Shown: piece after piece, positions 34,654 to 43,204 of the stretch
Position numbering within the stretch: the stretch's first letter is position 1
Layout of the letters: each line of letters opens with the position of its first letter
Assembly: GCF_007860175.1 (NCBI RefSeq)
Contig: NZ_SJPX01000002.1
Location: forward strand, 1,054,001 to 1,118,000
Origin: Rubripirellula reticaptiva
GTDB taxonomy: Bacteria; Planctomycetota; Planctomycetia; Pirellulales; Pirellulaceae
Direction: 5' to 3'
Length of the DNA stretch: 64,000 nt
The notes under the pieces: generated by a model
What the model saw: the letters and a program-made list of their open reading frames with translations, nothing else
The model's database searches: none
What the model was told of the DNA's origin: nothing
Program-made: the position numbers and the translations under genes

Positions 34654-35365
34654 CTAAACTCTTGTCATATGTCGTCGCTCGACTGACTTCAGGACAAAAT
34701 TTTCGGGGCAGTCAGACACATCCAATTCCCCTTGCCGTCTTGGCTGTACATTTCCGATCGAAACGACTAACGGTTGGACAGTTTTAACACGCGTCGACTG
34801 CACCTGCGAGGCAGCGACGCTGCGATAGCAGAACCACGACTTCATCAGACCTATCAGTCCACAACAAATGCAACTCGAATCTTTCGATGGATTCACCGGC
34901 CAGCACTGCGAAACGACGGCAATGCTGGCAGCCTAGTTAACATCGGCCAATACACTGGTCGAAATCAACGACCACGACTTAAGAGTGCTTGTCGTGCAAT
35001 TGATGCTCCGCGTCGATCAACTGGAAAGCAAAAACCGAGAGCAGCAATTCCAAAAACAAGGAAGCCAATCCCAGTTCGGCGGTGGACTCCCACGATCACG
35101 ACCTCGCCCGCGATTACAACCCAAACTAGAGAAGTTTCGCGGATACGTTCCTGCGACGAGCTCAAGTCTTAGCAGTGAAAATTCTTAGCCCCAGCGAAAC
35201 TCGCCAACGACTTGTCGATTTTGCAACGTTTGCATTCACAATGTTTGGCCGCTTGGGCGAAAGCCCCGGTTCGTGGATGACGAAGCCGCCGCTAGCGCGG
35301 TGCGACCCATTGAACCAACAAGACGCTGAAGACATCCGTTACCACTGGACGACGGTTCACGACCG
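34654..35365. other. Gene-poor stretch with decayed sequence
   Basis: No intact gene. At 34985-35188 the plus strand reads VVQLMLRVDQLESKNREQQ, and in the next frame NSKNKEANPSS. This recalls the N-terminus of IS66-type transposases (coiled segment then N-S-x-N-S-x-x-P-P-S-S) with a frameshift; the match is weak. The rest shows no recognisable similarity. It is probably a graveyard of old insertions next to the dehydrogenase remnant. Confidence 0.35.
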
Positions 35366-35629
35366 ATGTGCAAAAGTTGCGAATGCACGCAGCAGCGAAA
35401 CGGCGAACCACTTGAAGTCACCGATGCAATGAAAGCCGAATTGCACAAAGCAGCAAAGGCGACCAGCGAGGATCGCTTGTCGTTCATTAAGTTCAAACCT
35501 GTCTTCGGTGACCTGGCTACGAATGACCGGTTCACGACGATGTACGCCAAGATGGCCGAACACGTGTACAGCAATCCCGACGTCCGCGACCACATGCGAG
35601 AGATCGCAGCGTTCACCACGACCGAATGA
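35366..35629 (+). pseudogene. C-terminal remnant of a long-chain mannitol dehydrogenase-type gene
   Basis: The open frame contains RNGEPLEVTDAMKAELHKAA and FIKFKPVFGDLATNDRFTTM followed by YAKMAEHV. This matches the last 70 or so residues of mannitol 2-dehydrogenase/fructuronate reductase-type enzymes, which carry D-P-L-x-x-x-L and V-F-G-D-L-x-x-D-x-R-F near the end. The catalytic and NAD-binding parts are absent upstream, so this is a remnant, not a gene. It abuts the LacI regulator of the ribose operon, which hints that a sugar-polyol gene was once part of this locus. Confidence 0.55.
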
Positions 35630-35664
35630 GTTGCAATCCCGAAAACGCCTGATAAGATACCGAA

Positions 35665-35680
35665 GCACAATCGTTTGTGC
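35665..35680. promoter_or_regulatory. LacI-type operator candidate
   Basis: GCACAATCGTTTGTGC is an inverted repeat GCACAA/TTGTGC with a central CG, the signature of LacI-family operators. It lies 28 bases before the lacI-type ATG, with AAGGAG (35692-35697) as ribosome site between. Autoregulation of the whole operon is the natural inference. Confidence 0.6.
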
Positions 35681-35707
35681 ACAAGTCTTTGAAGGAGCCT
35701 AGCCGCA

Positions 35708-36730
35708 ATGACGACGACCCTTAGTCAAGTAGCCGAACAGGCCGGTGTCAGCGTTTCGGTAGCATCACGATCGCTGAACGGCCATGCGAAGGCATACCGA
35801 ATCAGCGATGAAACGGCGACGCGAGTGAAAGAGGCGGCCGACATGTTGGGGTTTCGCCCCAGCCAAACGGCGCGGTCACTTCGGCTAAAGAAAACTGGAC
35901 TGGTAGGAGTTGTGGTGCCGGACCTGTCGAATCCCTTCTTTGCTTCAATATCACAGTCGATTGCGCTGTCGGCAGAGGCCGAGGGCTACAGCGTCATCGT
36001 TGCCGACAGCCGCGAACAAACGGAACACGAAATTCGGTTGCTGCAGCAACTCGAAGACCGACAGGTTGAGGCACTTGTCGTTTGCCCAGTGGGAACTGAG
36101 AGCAAACATTTACAACAAATCAACGAACGGGGTACACCAGTTGTTCTGGCCGATCGTACGTTTCCCGATTGCGAATTACTGCAGGTCACTTCAGAGCATC
36201 GTGTGGGAGCCGTTACAGCAACACGCCTGCTGACGACGAAGGGGCACCGCGTGATTGGCGTGTTGCAGGGGTTACCCGGAACGCTGCCCAACGAGCAGCG
36301 GTTGAGCGGTCATGCGGAAGCACTCGCGGAGATTGGGATTTCGTTTGATCAATCTTTAGTGATGGGAAACAACTTTACCGAAACATCCGGTTTCGAATCC
36401 GCCATGCAATTGCTCGCTGACCGACCAGACGTAACGGCCTTGTTTGCTTTCAGCACACCGAACGCAATGGGTGCACTGCGCGCCGCAATCAAATCGGAAC
36501 GCCACGTTCCGCAAGACCTGTCGGTTGTTGCGTTTGATGATTCTCCGTATGCGGATTTGATGAACGTACCGCTAACGACCGTTTGCCAGGATGTTGATGG
36601 CATCGGTCAGCTTGCTGCCGACTTGGTTCTGCGTGCCTTAACGAATTCCAAAGGCAGGAAGCGAAAAAAACGACACGATATCAAGACACAAGTCATTATT
36701 CGAAACTCCATTTCTAGCGTGAAAGATTGA
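35708..36730 (+). CDS. LacI-family transcriptional regulator of the ribose/nucleoside operon
   Basis: 340 residues. The N-terminal HTH TLSQVAEQAGVSVSVASRSL and hinge helix GFRPSQTARSLRLKKTG are followed by a periplasmic-binding-protein-like effector domain (VGVVVPDLSNPFFASISQSI; VVAFDDSPYADLMNVPLTTV). The recognition region NGHAKAYRISDETATR is a few residues longer than the usual N-x-x-x-x-V-S-x-E-T-R. It is the first gene of an operon whose members overlap or nearly touch. The ligand is probably ribose or a nucleoside, by context. Confidence 0.92.
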   Translation: MTTTLSQVAEQAGVSVSVASRSLNGHAKAYRISDETATRVKEAADMLGFRPSQTARSLRLKKTGLVGVVVPDLSNPFFASISQSIALSAEAEGYSVIVADSREQTEHEIRLLQQLEDRQVEALVVCPVGTESKHLQQINERGTPVVLADRTFPDCELLQVTSEHRVGAVTATRLLTTKGHRVIGVLQGLPGTLPNEQRLSGHAEALAEIGISFDQSLVMGNNFTETSGFESAMQLLADRPDVTALFAFSTPNAMGALRAAIKSERHVPQDLSVVAFDDSPYADLMNVPLTTVCQDVDGIGQLAADLVLRALTNSKGRKRKKRHDIKTQVIIRNSISSVKD

Positions 36731-37779
36731 TGAAACTATTTACCCTGATTGCCGGCTGCATTCTCGCAACAACGGCTGTCGCCGCCGAAGGCGAATTCCG
36801 TCCCGTTCCCCTGATTTTCGACACGGACATTGGCAACGACTGCGATGACGTGCTCGCCATGGGCGTCATCCATTCACTGCAGACACGTGGCGAGTGCGAG
36901 CTGCTGGCGGTCACGATCACGAAGGATCATGAACTTGCGGCTCCGTTCACGGACGTCGTCAATACGTTTTACGGACGAGGCGACATTCCAATCGGCGTAT
37001 GCCGCAGCGGCGTCACGCCCGAACCCGGGAAATTCAACGTTTTGGCAGCCAAGCAAGATGACGGAAAGGACCGCTACGCACACGACTTGCGCAGCGGCAA
37101 AGACGCCCCTGATGCGGTTGCGGTACTGCGAGAAACACTGGCCGGTCAAGAAGACGGCAGCGTGGTGATTGCTCAAGTTGGTTTCTCGACAAACTTGGCA
37201 AACTTGCTTCTGTCGACCGCTGATAAACACAGCGATTTGAACGGCATGCAACTGGTAAAGAAGAAGGTCAAATTGCTGTCGGTCATGGCAGGCGCGTTCC
37301 GGCAAATCGCCAACGAGAAAGGTCAGTTGTACGATCACAAGGAATACAACATCGTCAAAGACATCCCAGCAGCGAAAGCTTTGGTGCAAGATTGGCCAAC
37401 GCCGATTATCTGGAGCGGGTTTGAGATCGGCAAGAATCTGACGTATCCGCACGAAAGCATCTTGCAGGACTACCGATACGTGCCGCATCATCCGCTGCCC
37501 GAGGCCTACACGCTCTACATTCCTCCGCCACACGATCGCCCGACCTGGGATTTGACGTCGGTGTTGCAGGCCGTTCGTCCCGACCATGGGTACTTCGACC
37601 TATCGGCGGCGGGACGTGTGCAGGTCGCCGACGATGGGCTGACCACGTTTGAAGAATCGACAGGCGGTCGTGATCGGTACTTGATCTTGAAAGACGAACA
37701 AAAGGGTCGGGCTCGCGAAGCACTGGTGCAACTTTCCAGCCAGCCTCCGGCAGGCCACGCAGCAGGGTCCGGCAATTGA
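36730..37779 (+). CDS. Secreted nucleoside hydrolase (IUNH family), copy 1
   Basis: 349 residues; the ATG shares a base with the LacI stop (TGATG). A signal peptide (MKLFTLIAGCILATTAVAA) precedes the Ca2+-binding DTDxGxDxDD motif, seen as FDTDIGNDCDD (Asp31, Asp33, Asp37 and following). INUH enzymes hydrolyse the N-glycosidic bond of nucleosides to ribose and base. Later family features are AQVGFSTNLANLL and a pattern DRPTWDLTSVLQAVRPDHGY at the active-site end. Export outside the cytoplasm is unusual for the family and fits the ribose transporter downstream. Confidence 0.9.
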   Translation: MKLFTLIAGCILATTAVAAEGEFRPVPLIFDTDIGNDCDDVLAMGVIHSLQTRGECELLAVTITKDHELAAPFTDVVNTFYGRGDIPIGVCRSGVTPEPGKFNVLAAKQDDGKDRYAHDLRSGKDAPDAVAVLRETLAGQEDGSVVIAQVGFSTNLANLLLSTADKHSDLNGMQLVKKKVKLLSVMAGAFRQIANEKGQLYDHKEYNIVKDIPAAKALVQDWPTPIIWSGFEIGKNLTYPHESILQDYRYVPHHPLPEAYTLYIPPPHDRPTWDLTSVLQAVRPDHGYFDLSAAGRVQVADDGLTTFEESTGGRDRYLILKDEQKGRAREALVQLSSQPPAGHAAGSGN

Positions 37780-38729
37780 AATCCGAAAACGAAAGCACAC
37801 CCGCGCCGCGAATCGTCGTTTGCGGTTCAATCAACATGGACTTGGTCGTTTGCTGTCAGGAAATGCCGAAACCCGGGCAAACGATCACTGCCGAGTCGGC
37901 GTCTGAAATCTGTGGCGGCAAGGGTGCCAATCAGGCGGTCGGTGCTGCAATGGTCGGCGGACAGGTTCGCATGATCGGTCGTGTCGGCAGTGATGCGTTT
38001 GCCGATCGTCTGCATGCCAATCTTGCCAAGCATAACGTTGACTGTAGTACGGTTGCGACAACGGCCGATTGCACCAGCGGACTGGCAGTCATCACAGTAG
38101 AGAGTTCGGGCCAAAATTCGATCTTGGTGGTTCCAGGTGCCAACGGAAAGGTCTCGGTATCTGACGTACAGGATCATCGCGAGGTGATCGCGTGCGCCGA
38201 CGTGTTGATGTTGCAGTTAGAGATTCCGACACCAAGCGTGATCGCTGCGATTCGGATCGCCAAACAATATAATGTGCGATGCATCCTCGATCCCGCGCCG
38301 GTCGCTAGGGACTGGACGGACGAATTGCTTGATGTCGATCTGGTCTGCCCCAACGAAACCGAGGCAGCGGCTATCACGGGAATCGAGATCAACACAATCG
38401 AAGATGCCCGATCAGCAGCACTGCAACTGCAATCACGTGGCGCAAAGAACGTCGCCGTGACGATGGGCGAGAAAGGTACCGTGTTGCTTGATGGGGAAAC
38501 GTTTCATCACGTCGCACCGACGCCCATCCAGCCCGTGGACAGCACAGCGGCGGGCGATGCTTTCGCGAGTGCCCTCGCCGTTGAGTGGGCGCGCACGTCA
38601 AACTTATTGCAGGCGACTCGGTTCGCCAGCATTGCAGGAGCGTTGGCGGCCACAAAGTTTGGCGCCCAGCAAAGTCTTGCCAACCGAATTGAAATCGATG
38701 CCTTAAGGATTCAAACATGCCACAAATAA
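37776..38729 (+). CDS. rbsK: Ribokinase
   Basis: 317 residues, started by TTG at 37776, which overlaps the previous stop (TTGA). PfkB-family features: N-terminal VVCGSINMDLVV, the substrate motif GGKGANQAVGAA, GQNSILVVPGAN, and the C-terminal anion-hole/catalytic motif DSTAAGDAFASALAVEW with the base Asp. It phosphorylates D-ribose to ribose 5-phosphate in the cytoplasm. It is placed between a nucleoside hydrolase and the ABC binding-protein gene, so it handles the imported ribose. Confidence 0.93.
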   Translation: MKSENESTPAPRIVVCGSINMDLVVCCQEMPKPGQTITAESASEICGGKGANQAVGAAMVGGQVRMIGRVGSDAFADRLHANLAKHNVDCSTVATTADCTSGLAVITVESSGQNSILVVPGANGKVSVSDVQDHREVIACADVLMLQLEIPTPSVIAAIRIAKQYNVRCILDPAPVARDWTDELLDVDLVCPNETEAAAITGIEINTIEDARSAALQLQSRGAKNVAVTMGEKGTVLLDGETFHHVAPTPIQPVDSTAAGDAFASALAVEWARTSNLLQATRFASIAGALAATKFGAQQSLANRIEIDALRIQTCHK

Positions 38730-39709
38730 GTCAACTATCGATCGCCGCAGGACTGACCTGTTTCTGCTTGTTAAGCGGTTGCAAAGGATCGGCAACCACA
38801 GACGCGCCGAACTCGGATTCATCAACGAAACCAAAAGTTGCGTTGATCATGAAGTCGCTCGCAAACGAATTCTTTTCGACGATGGCCAGCGGCGCTGAAA
38901 TGCACCAGCAGGACAGCGGAGAATACGAATTGGTCGTCAACGGGATCAAGGACGAACGAGATGTCAGTCGCCAAGTCGCTTTAGTGCAGGAAATGGTTGC
39001 CAGCAACGTCGATGCCATTGTCATTGCGCCAGCCGAGTCTCAGGCATTGATTCCGTCGCTCAGGCGTGCCATCAAGGCGGGCATCATCGTCGTCAACATC
39101 GACAACAAGCTGGATGCGGAAATGTTGTCCAAGGAAGGGCTGCAAATTCCGTTCGTTGGACCTGACAACCGAGCGGGAGCAAGAGCAGTTGGTGACTATT
39201 TGGCAACACAGCTTGCCAAAAGTGACTCGGTTGCAATTTTGGAAGGCCTGCAAACTTCCGAGAACGGTCGCGCACGCAAAGCCGGTTTTGAGGACGCAAT
39301 GAACGCCGCCGGAGTTACGATCGTGGACAGTCAGTCGGCCGAGTGGGAGATGTCGAAGGCCAACGAGATTGCATCGTCGATGCTAAGTGAACATACGGAG
39401 ATTAAGGCGATTCTTGCTGCCAACGACAGCATGGCGTTGGGCGCAATCGCGGCCGCCAGAAGTGTCGGTCGCAGTGACGACTTGCTGATTGTCGGCTTCG
39501 ACAACATCGCCGCGGTGCAAACGGCGATTCGCGATGGCAAGGTGCTTGCCACGGCGGACCAGCACGGCGACCAGTTGGCAGTCTACGGAATCGAGACGGC
39601 ATTGAAATTGATCGAAGACAAAACCACAGCGGTCGTTGATGTGGAAACACCAGTCGATTTGGTCATCAAAGAAACGCTAGTCGCCAAAGAAAACCTGGAC
39701 GCGAAATGA
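38717..39709 (+). CDS. rbsB: Ribose-type ABC transporter substrate-binding lipoprotein
   Basis: 330 residues; overlaps the ribokinase end by 13 bases. A lipobox (LTCFCLLSGC) makes it a lipoprotein rather than a free periplasmic protein. The mature part is Peripla_BP_4 type: KVALIMKSLANEFFSTMASG, VDAIVIAPAESQALIPSLRR, VNIDNKLDAEML, and LLIVGFDNIAAVQTAIRDG. Ribose is the likely ligand by operon context; other pentoses cannot be excluded. Confidence 0.92.
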   Translation: MPQISQLSIAAGLTCFCLLSGCKGSATTDAPNSDSSTKPKVALIMKSLANEFFSTMASGAEMHQQDSGEYELVVNGIKDERDVSRQVALVQEMVASNVDAIVIAPAESQALIPSLRRAIKAGIIVVNIDNKLDAEMLSKEGLQIPFVGPDNRAGARAVGDYLATQLAKSDSVAILEGLQTSENGRARKAGFEDAMNAAGVTIVDSQSAEWEMSKANEIASSMLSEHTEIKAILAANDSMALGAIAAARSVGRSDDLLIVGFDNIAAVQTAIRDGKVLATADQHGDQLAVYGIETALKLIEDKTTAVVDVETPVDLVIKETLVAKENLDAK

Positions 39710-41235
39710 AGCCGCTGTTCACTGTGACGGATATCACGAAACGATTTGGCAGCGTCACGGTGCTCGATGGTGTTTCGCTGAACGTGCGCGCCGGGGAAAT
39801 CCATGCATTGCTTGGCGCTAACGGCGCGGGCAAGAGCACGCTGTGCAAAATCATTGCCGGATTGCTGACGCGCGATGGCGGGGCAATGTCGATCGCAAAC
39901 GAGAAGTCAAACGCAGCCGACGCGTATCTTCCGCGCGATAAACAGACGGCCGAACGCGCCGGAATGCAAATCGTCCAGCAGGAACTCAATCAAGTTTCGA
40001 CACTTACGGTTGCAGAAAACATCTTTCTGACGCGAATGCCAAGCGTTCTCGGTGTGATCCGCAAACGCCAACTTGCCGATCGGGCGAGACAAATTCTCGA
40101 CCGCTTTGATTTGAACGATGTTGCAACCGACGCCATCATGGGCACGCTGGGTGTTGGCCGACAACAAATGATCGAAATCGCGACGGCTTTGGATCGCCAG
40201 TGTCGATTGCTGATCCTGGACGAACCGACGGCGGCTCTGGGTGTTCGCGAAACGGAGCGTCTGTTCGAGCGATTGAGAGCATTACGTGATCAAGGAATCG
40301 GCATCATCTACATCAGTCATCGGTTGGATGAAGTTGCCGAGCTATCGGATCGCATCACGGTATTGCGTGACGGCAAACACGTCTGCACCGAAGAAACGTC
40401 ATCGCTGACCACCGACGACATGGTTAACCTGATGGCGGGGAAATCGACGGGCCAGCGGCACTCCTTTCATTCGTATGCGACAGGCGAAACGGCGATGCAC
40501 GTCAGTGGCATCACGGCGGGTGTCGTCCAAGACATTTCATTTTCCGTGCGTCACGGCGAGCGGCTCGGGATCGCTGGTTTGGTCGGTTCAGGCCGCACCG
40601 AACTGTTGCGAGCTGTTTTTGGTGCCGACATAGCCGAGCAAGGAACCGTCCAAGTCGGCGATCGTCTGGCCACACGTTTTTCGCATCCCCGCCAAGCTGT
40701 CACGGCGGGGCTTGCGATGGTCACCGAAGATCGCAAGCAAAACGGCTTGCTACTGCGACAGCCGATCCGATTCAACACGTCGATTGGTTCGCTGGGCAAG
40801 CGGTTTGCATCGCTGGGAGTCATTCGCAAACAACGCGAACGACAGGCGGCAGAAGCGATGGCCCGCAAACTTGAAACGAAATGTAACAACATCGATCAAC
40901 TGGTCGCCACGCTCAGTGGAGGCAACCAGCAAAAGGTCGCTATCTCCAAATGGTTGGTTCGCGACGCCGAAGTATTCCTTTTTGACGAGCCGACTCGAGG
41001 CATCGATGTCGCTGCGCGCCGGCAGATTTATCGACTGATCGAGTCGCTCGCCCAGGCAGGTAAAGCGATCGTCATCGTCAGTAGTGATCTAGACGAGTTG
41101 CTCGAAACGTGCGACCGAATCGGTGTCATTTCGGCCGGGAAATGGATCGCCGACTTTCAACGCGGCTGTTGGTCCTCGGATCAAATCATGCAGGCTGCAT
41201 TCGCTGGTTACCGAAGGGCAGAGGCGATCGCATGA
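39706..41235 (+). CDS. rbsA: Ribose-type ABC transporter ATPase with duplicated NBDs
   Basis: 509 residues; the ATG overlaps the rbsB stop (ATGA). The two nucleotide-binding domains are typical of RbsA/MglA. NBD1 has Walker A GANGAGKST and Walker B LLILDEPTAAL, with the signature replaced by LGVGRQQMIEIA. NBD2 has a degenerate P-loop GLVGSGRTELLR, signature LSGGNQQKVAISKW and Walker B VFLFDEPTRGID. It powers sugar import through the permease encoded immediately after. Confidence 0.95.
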   Translation: MKPLFTVTDITKRFGSVTVLDGVSLNVRAGEIHALLGANGAGKSTLCKIIAGLLTRDGGAMSIANEKSNAADAYLPRDKQTAERAGMQIVQQELNQVSTLTVAENIFLTRMPSVLGVIRKRQLADRARQILDRFDLNDVATDAIMGTLGVGRQQMIEIATALDRQCRLLILDEPTAALGVRETERLFERLRALRDQGIGIIYISHRLDEVAELSDRITVLRDGKHVCTEETSSLTTDDMVNLMAGKSTGQRHSFHSYATGETAMHVSGITAGVVQDISFSVRHGERLGIAGLVGSGRTELLRAVFGADIAEQGTVQVGDRLATRFSHPRQAVTAGLAMVTEDRKQNGLLLRQPIRFNTSIGSLGKRFASLGVIRKQRERQAAEAMARKLETKCNNIDQLVATLSGGNQQKVAISKWLVRDAEVFLFDEPTRGIDVAARRQIYRLIESLAQAGKAIVIVSSDLDELLETCDRIGVISAGKWIADFQRGCWSSDQIMQAAFAGYRRAEAIA

Positions 41236-42191
41236 TCACGAAACAGATGAAGGGAACCGTATTGCAGTACGGTGGTTTGCTGACGGCACTTGCCCTGTTG
41301 ATTTTGGTCTTCAGTTTGCGAACGGATAGTTTTTTTCAGATCAGCACGGCGAAGCTGATCGCCAACCAAATTCCTGAGTTGACGCTGTTGGCGGTCGGGA
41401 TGACGCTGGTCTTGGTCATCGGGCAAATCGATCTGTCGGTCGGCAGTGTGATGGCGCTCGCCGGCGCCGTGCTGGGCGTATTGATGGCGAAGCACGATTG
41501 GTCGTTGGGGCCGGCGATCTTGGCAAGTTTAGCAACCGCTGCAACGTGCGGCTGGGCAACCGGAGCAATCTCGATTTGGTTTCGGATTCCGTCGTTCATC
41601 GTCTCGCTTGGCATGCTGCAGATCGCCCGCGGAGCCACCCGCCGATTACTCGAATCGAAAACATTGACGATCGGTTCCGACGTCGCGGTGATCAGCGAAC
41701 CGCTGGCGGGGATTGGGCTGTCACCGGCGTTCTTGATCGCCATCGTTGCCGTTTTCGCCGTGCAATTCTTGATCAGCAGCACAGTGTTCGGTCGTTACTG
41801 TGTGGCCATCGGCACCAATGCGGAAGCCGTTCGCATGTCGGGAATCCGCACGACTCCGTACGCGATCGCAGTCTTTGTCATCAGCGGCCTGCTGTGCGGA
41901 CTGGCTGGATTGGCCCCAACATCACTGATGGAAGCGGCCGATCCCGGCATGGGCAACGGCATCGAGTTATCCGCAATCGCAGCGTGCGTGATCGGCGGAA
42001 CCAGCTTGATGGGAGGACGGGGAAACGCGATCAGCACGTTCCTCGGTGTGCTGGTCATCGCGGTGCTGCAAACGGGACTCAGCCGCATGTCGGTCGAGGA
42101 CGCAAACAAACAAATCATTACCGGAGTCGTGATCATCATCGCCGTGTTGATCGACACCGTACGACGCAACTGGGAGAAATCAGAAGCATGA
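41232..42191 (+). CDS. rbsC: Ribose-type ABC transporter permease
   Basis: 319 residues from ATG 41232, which overlaps the rbsA stop. It is a BPD_transp_2 permease with about 8-10 helices. The family signature GQIDLSVGSVMALAGAVLG is at residues 60-80, and VIGGTSLMGGRGN, the EAA-like cytoplasmic loop, is near residue 260. The longer frame starting at 41109 lies inside rbsA and is not used. Confidence 0.95.
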   Translation: MITKQMKGTVLQYGGLLTALALLILVFSLRTDSFFQISTAKLIANQIPELTLLAVGMTLVLVIGQIDLSVGSVMALAGAVLGVLMAKHDWSLGPAILASLATAATCGWATGAISIWFRIPSFIVSLGMLQIARGATRRLLESKTLTIGSDVAVISEPLAGIGLSPAFLIAIVAVFAVQFLISSTVFGRYCVAIGTNAEAVRMSGIRTTPYAIAVFVISGLLCGLAGLAPTSLMEAADPGMGNGIELSAIAACVIGGTSLMGGRGNAISTFLGVLVIAVLQTGLSRMSVEDANKQIITGVVIIIAVLIDTVRRNWEKSEA

Positions 42192-43204
42192 AGAATCAAA
42201 TTTCCGTATTGTGCCTCACCCTTTGGATTCCGATCATCGGCTGGGCCGACGCCCCCGCAAAAATTGTGTTTGACACCGACATCGCCGGTGACGTCGACGA
42301 TGCACTGGCACTAGCGATGTTGCACACCTTGGCCGACCGTGCCGAATGCACCATCGAGGCAGTGACGGTTTCAAAAACGCATCCGCAAAACGGACCGATG
42401 GTCGACGCGATCAATACGTTCTATGGTCGACCGGATGTTCCCATCGGTGTCACGAAAGGGGATTACCCGAGAGACAGCAAGTATGTCGGGCTGGCCGACA
42501 AAAGGGACAACGGTGCGTTTCGTTACTCCCACGATTTGCTAAAAAGTTCCGACGCGCCCGACGCAGTCAAGCTATTGCGACAAGTGCTGGCCGGTGCAGA
42601 TTCGAATTCGATCTCGATCGTTTCCGTCGGGCTTGCCGTCAACATCGCCGATCTGCTGGAGTCACCTGCTGACGAGATCAGCCCGCTACCGGGCGACGAT
42701 CTGGTTCGCCAAAAGGTCAAGCTGCTGTCCATCATGGCCGGAGCCTTTAACCCCGTGAACGAAAACGCCCATTACTTGGAAGCCAACGTCCGCAATCACG
42801 TCGGGTCGATGCAGCGTTTTGTCCAGCAGTGGCCAAACGAAATCCCCGTCGTTTGGAGCGACTTCAACATCGGCATTCGCGCTGCTTATCCAAGGAAGAG
42901 CATTGCCAGGGACTTTGGTTACACAAAGCATCATGTCATTCGCGAATCGTACTTGTTGTACTGCGGTCCCGAGCATGACCGTCCCACTTGGGATTTGACG
43001 AGCGTGCTCTACGCGGTTCGCCCAAACGATGGCTACTTTGGCCTGTCGCCAGCCGGATCAGTGTCTGTGGCCGATGACGGCTTCACTGAGTTCACGGAAA
43101 GCGAATCCGGACGTCATCGCTACTTGAAGATGAACAACATCCAAACCGTGCGAGTGGTCGAAGTTCAGCGGACTCTTGTCAGCCAACCACCATCCACGGA
43201 GTGA
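42188..43204 (+). CDS. Secreted nucleoside hydrolase, copy 2
   Basis: 338 residues from ATG 42188, overlapping the rbsC stop. Signal peptide MKNQISVLCLTLWIPIIGWA, then Ca2+ site FDTDIAGDVDDALALAM. It is clearly paralogous to copy 1: shared INTFYGRPDVPIG, YSHDLLKSSDAPDAVKLLRQ, KVKLLSIMAGAF and DRPTWDLTSVLYAVRP. The Gly-Asn of GND is replaced by Ala-Gly-Asp, which keeps the acidic ligands. The longer open frame starting at 41498 runs through rbsC and is spurious. Confidence 0.9.
   Translation: MKNQISVLCLTLWIPIIGWADAPAKIVFDTDIAGDVDDALALAMLHTLADRAECTIEAVTVSKTHPQNGPMVDAINTFYGRPDVPIGVTKGDYPRDSKYVGLADKRDNGAFRYSHDLLKSSDAPDAVKLLRQVLAGADSNSISIVSVGLAVNIADLLESPADEISPLPGDDLVRQKVKLLSIMAGAFNPVNENAHYLEANVRNHVGSMQRFVQQWPNEIPVVWSDFNIGIRAAYPRKSIARDFGYTKHHVIRESYLLYCGPEHDRPTWDLTSVLYAVRPNDGYFGLSPAGSVSVADDGFTEFTESESGRHRYLKMNNIQTVRVVEVQRTLVSQPPSTE

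Noticed and set aside
41498-42187. N-terminal 230 residues of a long plus-strand frame
   Set aside because: Runs through rbsC in another frame; the real gene starts at 42188 with a signal peptide.
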